From: Sphingobacterium oryzagri
GTDB lineage: Bacteria > Bacteroidota > Bacteroidia > Sphingobacteriales > Sphingobacteriaceae
Reading direction: 5' to 3'
DNA length: 64,000 bases
Assembly (NCBI RefSeq): GCF_028736175.1
Contig: NZ_CP117880.1
Coordinates: 2,108,001 to 2,172,000 of the forward strand
A program made the position numbers and the translations under genes. Each line of letters begins with the position of its first letter. The stretch's first letter is position 1. Below, one piece after another: positions 7,339 through 15,048 of the stretch. The notes beneath the pieces were generated by a model, which was not told the origin of the DNA, made no database searches, and saw only the letters and a program-made list of their open reading frames with translations.

Positions 7339-9321
7339 ATGACTAACACACCGACACCTTTAAACGCGTATTTCGACGACAATCTGCTAATTCAAGCTTT
7401 ACAGGCTTCACCTGAGCCTACAGCGATCTATTCCGAAGAAAACATGATCATTCATTTTGCTAATCAAGGTATGCTTGATCTTTGGGGAAAAGATGCTTCG
7501 GTCGTGGGCTTGCCGCTACTGGAGGCTATTCCCGAATTAGCTGACCAACCCTTTCTTTCTATTCTTCAACGGGTGTGGCATACAGGAGAAACTTTTGCGG
7601 TGCGTGCTGCGCCTGTGACATTAATGCACTATGGGATCAAGAAGGTAGGTTATTATGATTACGAATATAAGGCAATTGTGGATGAGCGTCGCAAAACGCT
7701 TTGTATCTTGAACACAGCTCGGGAGGTAACTTCCGAAAAAGCGTATCTTGAAAAGATTCTGGAAAAAGAGAATAGTGAAGCGGCTTTGAAAGAGGAAATG
7801 TCTGTAACCTTAGAAGAGCTTTATGCCGCCAATGAGGACCTGGTATCATCTATGATGCTTCTTGCGGAAAGTCGAGAGCATGTTCGTATGGTTATTGAAC
7901 AAGCACCCGTAGGGATGACTATGCTGAAAGGACCTGATCATATCATCGAAATAGCTAATCCTGCCATCTTGCAAATTTGGGGACGAAAGGAAGTGGATGT
8001 GATCGGGCGACCGCACCGGCTTGCGAGACCTGAATTATCTGGACAACCTGTTTATGATTGGCTCGATCAGGTATACACAACAGGCGTGCGAAAGACCAAT
8101 AAGGAGTTTGCTGTCGATCTTTACCACAATGGCGCATTAAGGCAGGCCATCGTCAATTCCATATACCAGCCCATATTTTCGGCTGAGGGAGATGTCACTG
8201 GTGTGCTGGTGATACTGGAAGAGATTACGGAGCAGGTGATGGCACGGAGAAAAAACGAAAAGGATCAGGATATGCTTGCGCTGGCAATTGACGCAGGACA
8301 GCTTGCTACGTTTTACTACGAGCCTGCTACAAACCTTTTTGCAGGAAACCAACTTCTTCACAAATGGTTTGGTTTGGAGCCGTTAGCGCAGATTGATCTG
8401 TCAAAAGCAGTAGCTGTGATTCTTGAGGAAGATCGGCAGCGTGTGACGGAAGCAATAAGTTATTCGCTAAGCAGCGAATCGGACGGCTACTATGCTATTG
8501 AATATCGTATTAAAACACCGGATGATATAACGCCCAGAATGGTACAGGCTCGCGGGCAAGTGTTTTACGACAGCGCGGGCACAGCTCTGAGCTTGAACGG
8601 AACGTTGAGGGATATTACCGAGCAGAAGAAAGATGAGCAGCGAAAGGATGACTTTATCGGTATGGTTAGTCATGAACTTAAAACGCCGCTGACTTCCCTC
8701 AAAGGATATCTTCAATTGATGCAACGCGGAAATGCCCTTTCGATAGGGGGGAATCAACAAAATACATTGGATAAGTCTCTTCGCCAGGTACAGAACATGA
8801 CCAATATGATTAATGGCTTTCTTAACATCTCTCGGCTGGATGCGGGGAAAATGGTGCTTCATAAATCCTATTTTAATTTTCGAACACTGCTTAGCGAGTT
8901 GCAGGAAGATGTGCAGCAAACAGTCGAAAGTCACCATATCGTATTTGAACTATCGGAAGATATCCACCTGCATGCAGATCGTGAAAAAATTTCGCACGTC
9001 ATTCATAATTTGGTCGGTAACGCAGTGAAATATTCGCCCACAGGATCCCGAATTGATCTAAATTATTCGGTTATTGATAGCCATAATATCACTGTTCGCG
9101 TGACCGATAGGGGAATGGGCATTAATTTAGAAGACCAGAGCAATATATTTGAACGCTATTACCGCGTAAACAGTACGAAGATGGGATCGATTGCCGGTTT
9201 TGGTATTGGTCTGTATTTATGTCGTGAGATAATGGAGTTGCACAACGGCACCATTGTGGTTGAACATAGTGATGCAAATGGAACGACATTTAAGCTTGAA
9301 TTACCTGTAGATTTGCAGTAG
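7339..9321 (+). CDS. Soluble PAS-PAS-PAS sensor histidine kinase
   Basis: 660 residues from the ATG at 7339; the frame also allows a TTG at 7318, but a -7-like TACCTTTG overlaps that stretch. No membrane segment is visible. PAS1 spans about 12-125, then a charged coiled coil 135-180, PAS2 183-300 and PAS3 305-430. HisKA carries the phospho-acceptor His in MVSHELKTPLTSLKGYLQLM near residue 445. The ATPase domain shows the N box (HNLVGNAVKYSPTG), G1 (DRGMGI), F box (IFERYYR) and G2 (GFGIGLYLC). No receiver domain and no adjacent response regulator, so the partner is elsewhere. Confidence 0.9.
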   Translation: MTNTPTPLNAYFDDNLLIQALQASPEPTAIYSEENMIIHFANQGMLDLWGKDASVVGLPLLEAIPELADQPFLSILQRVWHTGETFAVRAAPVTLMHYGIKKVGYYDYEYKAIVDERRKTLCILNTAREVTSEKAYLEKILEKENSEAALKEEMSVTLEELYAANEDLVSSMMLLAESREHVRMVIEQAPVGMTMLKGPDHIIEIANPAILQIWGRKEVDVIGRPHRLARPELSGQPVYDWLDQVYTTGVRKTNKEFAVDLYHNGALRQAIVNSIYQPIFSAEGDVTGVLVILEEITEQVMARRKNEKDQDMLALAIDAGQLATFYYEPATNLFAGNQLLHKWFGLEPLAQIDLSKAVAVILEEDRQRVTEAISYSLSSESDGYYAIEYRIKTPDDITPRMVQARGQVFYDSAGTALSLNGTLRDITEQKKDEQRKDDFIGMVSHELKTPLTSLKGYLQLMQRGNALSIGGNQQNTLDKSLRQVQNMTNMINGFLNISRLDAGKMVLHKSYFNFRTLLSELQEDVQQTVESHHIVFELSEDIHLHADREKISHVIHNLVGNAVKYSPTGSRIDLNYSVIDSHNITVRVTDRGMGINLEDQSNIFERYYRVNSTKMGSIAGFGIGLYLCREIMELHNGTIVVEHSDANGTTFKLELPVDLQ

Positions 9322-9374
9322 TGTGATTAGGAGCCGAAGCAGCATTTATCGCGTTGTTGATTTCTTAATTGTCA

Positions 9375-9396
9375 CCCCTTGACCGTCGTCAAGGGG
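9375..9396 (+). terminator. Rho-independent terminator after the histidine kinase
   Basis: CCCCTTGAC / GTCAAGGGG forms a perfect 9-bp stem around a CGTC loop, followed within 4 bases by a T run (AAATTTTTAT). It lies 53 bp after the kinase stop. Confidence 0.8.
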
Positions 9397-9440
9397 GAAA
9401 TTTTTATAGGTAGAGGTGATAGATCGCGAGTCTTTGAACA

Positions 9441-9455
9441 ACCATGTGGTTAATG
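9441..9455 (+). repeat. Palindromic box, copy 1 (ACCATGTGGTTAATG)
   Basis: It shares 13 of 15 bases with the box at 9556-9570. The core ACCAYGTGGT is palindromic (exact in copy 2, one mismatch pair here). Paired boxes 115 bp apart suggest a protein-binding site. Confidence 0.4.
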
Positions 9456-9555
9456 CAAATTGTTTTGAATGCCGTGCAAAAGTAGCGCCGATGCGTTAAC
9501 AAAAAAATGATAATGGTCATATTTATTGATTTATTTACGGGATGTTTTAATGTGC

Positions 9556-9570
9556 ACCACGTGGTTAATT
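9556..9570 (+). repeat. Palindromic box, copy 2 (ACCACGTGGTTAATT)
   Basis: The core ACCACGTGGT is an exact 10-bp palindrome followed by TTAAT, as in copy 1 at 9441. Confidence 0.4.
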
Positions 9571-9929
9571 TTGCCATTGTTTAGCTATTCAAAACCTAAA
9601 TACTGTTATAGAGAAGCAGGATATAAATGTAGCGATATCGCGCGTCTAACTATATGGTCAACTTCTTCAAAAGAATTTACATATCGATCTGTATCGATTT
9701 GCTGAATGACTTTGCAAAATCAGACGACGAACGTAGAGTTCGAAGTCACAGCTGCGAAATAGATGCGCTATTCGAAATATTTTATTTAAGAAAAATTCTA
9801 TTGCAAACGTTTTTATTAAGAAAAAAGTATGGCATTGCTGCGGCAAGCGGCGGAAAGGTTTGTGGGATGGGAGAGAAATTGCTTAGTATTTCCTAATGCT
9901 TATTTTGTCCCTCGACAGGACAGAGCAAT

Positions 9930-9953
9930 ACTTTTTGTCTGGACACAAAAAGT
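9930..9953. repeat. Hairpin ACTTTTTGT / ACAAAAAGT
   Basis: Perfect 9-bp inverted repeat with a 6-base loop, followed by an A-rich run. On the minus strand the hairpin would be preceded rather than followed by T residues, so it is not a good terminator in either direction. Similar TTTTTGTC...ACAAAAAG stretches occur in intergenic DNA of related bacteria as I recall, so it may be part of a dispersed repeat. Confidence 0.35.
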
Positions 9954-10364
9954 AAAAAAAAAAGTCCTTGTTTCATCGAGGCGATCTGTCGCACAAATCC
10001 TTCGCGCACAAGGCAATTGCCGCGCAGGCTAGAAATTGTTAAAACAATCCTTTTGTATTTTTTATAATAATTTCTCATGCCTTCCCCTCACATAACCCCG
10101 CGTCAATTGCTTGTTTTACATCGCTTGATGAAACGGTGGTGATGTTATCCGCGAAGCAGTTATGTACGAGAGCGTTGACATCTCGCAAGCGATATTGAAA
10201 TCAAATGGCTTCATATTCGGGGACGTGATAGCACTAAGAATCCCAGCCTTGATTTTATGAACTCTTGTTTTTTTTCTGTCCATGAACTTCTTACAGTCGA
10301 TTTTACTTCCTTTATTATGAAGAAAAAAGTACGGCTATATCCTGGCGAAGGACAAAAGACTATT

Positions 10365-10428
10365 GCGTATAGCGTACTGCGATAAGGGGGGCGGTAAATC
10401 TTAAAAATAACCGCTATCACCTCGTCAC
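10365..10428 (+). repeat. PUL-flanking repeat, left copy
   Basis: The pattern TGCGATAAGGG-nn-GCGGT-n-AATC...ACCGCTATC-nn-CTCGTCA recurs in the same direction at 29321-29389, just past the other end of the PUL. Here GCGGT (10391-10395) can pair with ACCGC (10410-10414). It starts 10 bp beyond the regulator stop codon and reads opposite to that gene. Confidence 0.6.
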
Positions 10429-10437
10429 TACATCACC

Positions 10438-12984
10438 TCAAAATTGTACCAAACGACTCCAAAGCTCTTCAAAATTCCCTCGATATTCCTCCCCCATAAG
10501 GCGACGGTAATTTTCGGAGAAGCGTTTGTAGAAGAGGCGGGCGCGGGCTTCCTGCTTTTCCTTGTGCAGAGCGTAGAGCCCCTGCTCGAAGGCCAGCTCG
10601 TTGATGGCATCTATCATGACGAGCGCTTCGGCGGCGCGAAAGAGCGTAGACCAGTCCTTCTCCGCCCGGCTTTGAGCGAGCTGTTGCTGAAAGCGATCGA
10701 TAAGCCTACTTTCGGTATCATGTTTCCACTTGTCGAAGATGGGGTCGTCCATGCCTAGGAGGAATTCGCCGCGTTGTAGTATCGTTAAAATTTTCGGATG
10801 GAGGATAGATGTTCCATCGGCCAGCAGCTGTTGCAGACGCCAGTAATCGCAGGAGCAGCTCGACTGGAACACCATACGATAGTGGCCCTCATCGTAAATA
10901 ATCTCGACGCCATCCAGCTCGCAGAGCACCTTGCGCAGGTTGTTGATGGCCACGCCTCGCGACGTCTTCGCCTTGTCCTTTGGCTTGTCGGGCCAGAGGA
11001 GGTGTGTGAGCAAGTTAGAGCTGATACCCGTATGAGTGCTATGAAACAGCAGGAGGCAGAACACCTGCTGCAGGCGTGTGCTGAAAAGGTGCGAGATATC
11101 TAAGCCACGGCGATCGAGCACGGTGAAGTCGCCAAAAAGAAAGATGCAGTTCGTTGCCGGTTGCGGGGCCGCGGCAGGCAATGCGGGGGACGATGGCGCT
11201 TCTGGCAGCGCTTCGGCAGGATCTGCCGGCAGCGGACGCCGATAACGGATGTAGAAGAAAGAGGCCCCGAGGCACAGCAGCGCAATCCCCGCGAGGTAGA
11301 AACCCAATTTCGGAATCCCGCGGCTGACCGCCCCCGGAAAAGCATCCAGCTCCGCTGCGCTGATAGCCGGAAAATCCAGGCTATAAACCGTCAGCGTAGA
11401 GCGCACATCATCATCCGACTCCTGCACCAAGACCACCAGCTTATGCAGATTGGGATCAAAATACAGGTTGGCATGCGTGCTGATACGGTCCGAATAGATC
11501 GGAATAGAGTCGCCCAGCGTTTCATGCCGGCCATCTTTGAGGGCAAAGCGGCGCAGCTTGATAAACGAATGCGTGAGATGCTCCGGGTAGCCCAGCATAT
11601 AGATCCAGTTGGAATCGGGGATAACCAGTCCGCGTGCCGGCACAAAATGACTGTCCTTGCGTTCGACATCCCACAGTTTACTGGTTTTTCGGGTGCGGGG
11701 ATCAAAGCTATACAAATCGTAGAAATACTTACGGCCGACGATATGCTGCCCCGACTCGTTGCCCATGCCGCCAAAGATATAAAGCTTCTGGTCGATGGGT
11801 GAGCGGCCTGAAGATGTAAAATAACGCGGAAAAATAGAATCGCCACGCATAGGCACTTTCGACCATGTTTTATCCTCCAGATTATACAAGAGCATATCAT
11901 TGCTGTAGACCATGTTGCCATAGCCCGCAAACAACAACAACTGGCGACTATTTGCGAGGTAAGCCGCCGCATGGTGATTCAGTTCGCGCTGCAAGTACTG
12001 ACTACTCTCGATGCGCCAACTGAAGTCCTCCAAATCCAAGCTGGCCACCGTAGGACCCGCATAAGGCGTTGTATAATGCGTTTCGTAGACATACAGCCTA
12101 TGCTCCTCCGGAACGATAAAGCAAGTGCCGAGCTTAATCTCCACGGGGCAAGCCTCGGCAAAGCGGATATGTCGTTCTAGTCCCGTTTGGACCTCATAGA
12201 TCGCCAGTGAATCTCGGTTAAAATAATAGATCGACTTGGTCTTGGCATCGTAGGTAGCACCAGAGGTACTGGAAGAACGCATCTGCGTATGCTTATGCCA
12301 ATGGTAAGCATCGTTGAGCAACCAAGTGCCGTTGGCCACCTTGCCCATCACCTCTCCGGCTGCATTATGTAGCTTGTCGCCCTTGCTTTCGCGTAGCGGA
12401 AATACCGTTTCACGCTCGTTGTTGCCAATGCGGAAATTGCGCAGCGAGAACGAAGGTACATCAATCATGTAGTCGCTGCGGCCGAAGGTCACATTGGCGG
12501 CATAGGGCGAAGACAGCGGTACCCGGGCCAGCTGCGGCGCCTTGCGCGCAATCTGCAGCTCGACGTGTCCCTTGCGGAGATCGTAGGCTATGCGCACCGG
12601 AAACCAATGCTGTTCAATAAGCTGCTGCAGCGGAATGCGTAGGGTTATTAAATTGGCTTTGCCCTCCTCGTTGAGGCGAAACACCGCTTGTCCACCCTCT
12701 TTTTCATAGTGCAGGTTGATGATGGAACGCTGATTCTCCTCCTTAATGCGAACGATATAACCCATGCTGCTATTGTTGGGCACCTGCAGGTCAAAATCGA
12801 GTGCAAAGCGATCGGTAAAAGTAAAAGCCGCCTCGGAAAAAAAATTCGCCGAGGTACGTTTCTCGATAGGCTGGCTACTACCCGTAAAACGGATACCCTG
12901 ACCAAAAAGATCAGTCGGCACCAGCAGCAAGCTGCCTAAAATAAAAAGTGAAAATAGGAAATATAATGTTCGATTGGCGCGCAT
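10438..12984 (-). CDS. Membrane-spanning regulator: periplasmic LamG-like and Kelch propeller, cytoplasmic SARP/BTAD domain
   Basis: 848 residues from the ATG at 12984; a TTG eight codons earlier is less likely. Order: signal peptide (about 1-28), a LamG/ConA-like beta-sandwich (30-195), a Kelch/galactose-oxidase-like beta-propeller (225-545, with LLLFAGYGN and KLYIFGGMGNE repeats), one membrane helix (558-580) and a Pro/Ala-rich linker. Then comes a winged helix of the SARP/OmpR type (611-705: FLFGDFTV, LLTHLLWPDKPKDKAKTSRG, LRKVL) and a helical BTAD/TPR-like tail (715-845). The predicted topology puts the propeller outside and the DNA-binding domain inside. It is divergent from the PUL, so it most likely controls it. 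The glycan-sensing role is inference. Confidence 0.82.
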   Translation of the reverse strand: MRANRTLYFLFSLFILGSLLLVPTDLFGQGIRFTGSSQPIEKRTSANFFSEAAFTFTDRFALDFDLQVPNNSSMGYIVRIKEENQRSIINLHYEKEGGQAVFRLNEEGKANLITLRIPLQQLIEQHWFPVRIAYDLRKGHVELQIARKAPQLARVPLSSPYAANVTFGRSDYMIDVPSFSLRNFRIGNNERETVFPLRESKGDKLHNAAGEVMGKVANGTWLLNDAYHWHKHTQMRSSSTSGATYDAKTKSIYYFNRDSLAIYEVQTGLERHIRFAEACPVEIKLGTCFIVPEEHRLYVYETHYTTPYAGPTVASLDLEDFSWRIESSQYLQRELNHHAAAYLANSRQLLLFAGYGNMVYSNDMLLYNLEDKTWSKVPMRGDSIFPRYFTSSGRSPIDQKLYIFGGMGNESGQHIVGRKYFYDLYSFDPRTRKTSKLWDVERKDSHFVPARGLVIPDSNWIYMLGYPEHLTHSFIKLRRFALKDGRHETLGDSIPIYSDRISTHANLYFDPNLHKLVVLVQESDDDVRSTLTVYSLDFPAISAAELDAFPGAVSRGIPKLGFYLAGIALLCLGASFFYIRYRRPLPADPAEALPEAPSSPALPAAAPQPATNCIFLFGDFTVLDRRGLDISHLFSTRLQQVFCLLLFHSTHTGISSNLLTHLLWPDKPKDKAKTSRGVAINNLRKVLCELDGVEIIYDEGHYRMVFQSSCSCDYWRLQQLLADGTSILHPKILTILQRGEFLLGMDDPIFDKWKHDTESRLIDRFQQQLAQSRAEKDWSTLFRAAEALVMIDAINELAFEQGLYALHKEKQEARARLFYKRFSENYRRLMGEEYRGNFEELWSRLVQF

Positions 12985-13190
12985 GTTTAGACTTCTCAAC
13001 GTCAGCAATAGAAGGCTGTTTAAAAAAGTGATTAATTTTTATCATGGCGAGAAGGAGGGACGACGACCGCCGGAGGCAGCTCCGTACGAAACCAATCTTG
13101 GCAAACAACTATGCAGATTGCTTCGTCATACTTCCTCGCAATGACGCATGTTGAAGTTAATCGATTATCTTTTTGGACAGCCTCATGTTG

Positions 13191-13198
13191 CAAAGGTA
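13191..13198 (-). promoter_or_regulatory. -7 element (TACCTTTG on minus strand) for the Kelch-SARP regulator
   Basis: Exact TAnnTTTG match on the minus strand with an approximate GTTTA -33 element about 20 bp upstream. It implies a leader of roughly 200 nt before the ATG at 12984. Confidence 0.45.
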
Positions 13199-13264
13199 GC
13201 TAATATTATACGAAATAAACGCGCGGTTTTAGGGCGAAAATCAAGCATCTGCCTACCGTGCCGC

Positions 13265-13345
13265 ACCGGTTAAAAATACGCTAAAATAGGGGGTTAATGT
13301 TTTTTTTACCGGTTAATGGATGATTTTAACCCTAGTTTTAATCCC
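13265..13345 (+). promoter_or_regulatory. Cluster of GGTTAA-type repeats, candidate SARP binding region
   Basis: Three forward GGTTAA copies start at 13268, 13292 and 13311; the first and third share ACCGGTTAA. Two inverted copies follow as a direct pair, TTTTAACCC (13324) and TTTTAATCCC (13336), 12 bp apart. The last ends 8 bp before the -7 element at 13354. SARP proteins of Streptomyces bind direct repeats about one or two turns apart, with the last 8 bp from the -10 box, so the geometry fits. Binding is inferred. Confidence 0.45.
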
Positions 13346-13353
13346 GTCACCGC

Positions 13354-13360
13354 TACTTTG
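13354..13360 (+). promoter_or_regulatory. Probable -7 element (TACTTTG) of the PUL operon
   Basis: It is one base shorter than TAnnTTTG but correctly oriented, 68 bp before the first GH76 ATG. No strong -33 element is present, as expected for an activator-dependent promoter. Confidence 0.4.
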
Positions 13361-13428
13361 CCCATGCAATTGGTCTGGAGACCCTTGCGCCAATTAAAAA
13401 TTGTGTTATAAACCTTATCAATTACGGA

Positions 13429-14907
13429 ATGAAGTTATTTTTCATGGCCAGCTCTTGCAGTATACTCCTAAGTTTGGCTCCGGTAAGCAGCTTGCACGCA
13501 AGCGACGCTCATAGCCCATATACGGCATTTGGCCTGGCTGGCTATGGAACAGTAAATGCGCAAGCCTTGGCCAATCAAAACCTAGAGCGTGCCATCGGAT
13601 TGATCGATGTAACTATAGCGGCATACTTTGATGCACATACTTTCGAAATGCGCCGTTTCTATCATTTGGACAAAAAAGCTAAATCGAATGAGCGCGCTTC
13701 CGTATGGATGTATACCGCCGGCATAGAGGCCGTCAATGCAGTGCTTTCCGGATTAAAAATAGCCCAGGAAAAGGGCGAAAAAAAGCTATACGATACACAC
13801 TATGCACACTATGTGCAGTTGCTGGATAAGCTCTATACGGGGGCCGATTACTACCTAGGTACTTTCGAGCTCGTTTCCTACACCCAAACAAAAAGCTGGT
13901 CGGTATATGCCGTAGATCGTGTGCAGGAGAAAGGAAAGGCCAATGTGAGCGGCGTGCTTAATGTGTACGACGACCAGATGTGGCTGATCCGCGAGCTGCT
14001 AGACTCGTATAGACTGACTGGAAACCGTGCCTACTTGGAGAAAGCGGAATACCTGACGGCCTATGTGCTGGATGGATGGGATGTGACGCGCGACAGCCAA
14101 GGAAAGGAAAACGGCGGCATTGCTTGGGGGCCTGGCTACACCACCAAACACGCCTGTAGCAATGCCCCGCTGATCAGTTCACTAGTTTGGTTGCATGAGC
14201 TCTACCAAGGGAAATCTGATAAAATAGCCCATCGCTTTATTGATGCGAAGGATCACAAAACGCGCCGTAGTGCGCAGGTGGAAAAACGACAGTACTACCT
14301 GGACTACGCCCGCGCTATTTACGACTGGCAGAAAAAACTGCTACTAACTACCGATGGGGTATATGCCGACATGATGGGCGGCTGCGTGCCGAATTGTGCT
14401 ATCCGCTATGAAGAGCAGGGTGGACAGCGCTACCGCGCAAACACCCCCTTGACCACCGCCGTGGGCAAAGCCTACAGCTACAACAGCGGCACTATGCTCT
14501 CTGGCGCGGTGGATCTATATCGCGTAACGGGCGAGGCAAAATATGCGCAAGACGGGAAGGCGCTGGCGAAAAATAGCTTTCGGCAGTTTGCTCGCCTCGG
14601 AAATGACCTGCCGCAGTATTACAGCTTTGAAAGCAGCGGGTTCAGCAACTGGTTTAACGGCATCCTGCTGCGCGGCTACCAAGAAGCGACGCTACTGGAT
14701 GCCGGGATTGGCGACTATGTGACGGCCTTCCAACGCAACCTAGACTATGGTTTTGAGCATTTTCACCGTGATGGCTTCTTGCCGACCGATTTGTTGAAAG
14801 GCTGGGCTGCCGAAAAAGAACCGCAGGGATTGGAAGGCATGTTTATGTTTACCTACGCCGCACAATATGCCCTGCTGGGCAAACACCAGCTAGAGCAACA
14901 GGAGTAA
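13429..14907 (+). CDS. GH76 endo-alpha-1,6-mannanase (copy 1)
   Basis: 492 residues with an N-terminal signal segment (about 1-25). The (alpha/alpha)6-barrel family signature is clear: WMYTAGIEAVNAVL near 101, the catalytic Asp pair in VYDDQMWLIRELL near 181, and GGIAWGPGYTTKHACSN near 228-244. GH76 enzymes cut internal alpha-1,6-mannosidic bonds of fungal or bacterial mannan with retention. It is closely similar to the second GH76 at 16860-18299, including at the DNA level. First gene of the PUL, so probably the most strongly transcribed. Location periplasmic or secreted; no lipobox is evident. Confidence 0.93.
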   Translation: MKLFFMASSCSILLSLAPVSSLHASDAHSPYTAFGLAGYGTVNAQALANQNLERAIGLIDVTIAAYFDAHTFEMRRFYHLDKKAKSNERASVWMYTAGIEAVNAVLSGLKIAQEKGEKKLYDTHYAHYVQLLDKLYTGADYYLGTFELVSYTQTKSWSVYAVDRVQEKGKANVSGVLNVYDDQMWLIRELLDSYRLTGNRAYLEKAEYLTAYVLDGWDVTRDSQGKENGGIAWGPGYTTKHACSNAPLISSLVWLHELYQGKSDKIAHRFIDAKDHKTRRSAQVEKRQYYLDYARAIYDWQKKLLLTTDGVYADMMGGCVPNCAIRYEEQGGQRYRANTPLTTAVGKAYSYNSGTMLSGAVDLYRVTGEAKYAQDGKALAKNSFRQFARLGNDLPQYYSFESSGFSNWFNGILLRGYQEATLLDAGIGDYVTAFQRNLDYGFEHFHRDGFLPTDLLKGWAAEKEPQGLEGMFMFTYAAQYALLGKHQLEQQE

Positions 14908-14910
14908 AAC

Positions 14911-14935
14911 CGCGCTTGGCAGGAAGCCAAGCGCG
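14911..14935 (+). terminator. Strong intra-operon hairpin after GH76 copy 1
   Basis: CGCGCTTGGC / GCCAAGCGCG is a perfect 10-bp G+C-rich stem with a 5-base loop, 4 bp after the stop codon. No T run follows. It is more likely a processing or 3'-end-protecting structure than a full terminator. A G-poor, A/C-rich unfolded leader runs from 14936 to 15048. Confidence 0.55.
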
Positions 14936-15048
14936 TTAAGCAGACCGATTAGAACAGCTAAAGAATGAATAAATCCAAGTAAACCAAATAAACCAATAAC
15001 AAATAAGATAACCAATACAAATTCAAGAACCTATTAAACATTCATGGG

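Larger units (their letters stand above)
9397..10437. other. About 1 kb without a convincing gene between kinase and PUL regulator
   Basis: Several 60-80 codon frames exist on both strands, but none has a signature, good start or sensible composition. Visible structure: two near-identical palindromic boxes (9441-9455 and 9556-9570), a minus-strand TACTTTTG at 9477-9484, a hairpin at 9930-9953, and the PUL-flanking repeat from 10365. The stretch after the hairpin (9954-10035) reads like a decayed coding or dispersed-repeat sequence. Confidence 0.5.
12985..13428. other. Divergent PUL control region
   Basis: 444 bp between the regulator and the first GH76 gene. It holds a minus-strand -7 element, clustered GGTTAA-type repeats, a plus-strand -7 element and a potentially folded leader (GGTCT-gg-AGACC inside AATTGG...CCAATT, about 13379-13412). 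No gene is visible. Confidence 0.6.

Noticed and set aside
9654..10032. Two overlapping plus-strand ORFs in the gene-poor region
   Set aside because: No signature, odd composition, and one runs through a hairpin and an A tract; not supported as genes.
10381..10414. Terminator for the Kelch-SARP gene
   Set aside because: The stem is only 5 bp and no T run follows on the minus strand; treated as part of the flanking repeat.
15000..15040. Short AACCAATA-like repeats as a possible CRISPR or tandem array
   Set aside because: The units are irregular and short without spacers; low-complexity leader sequence.
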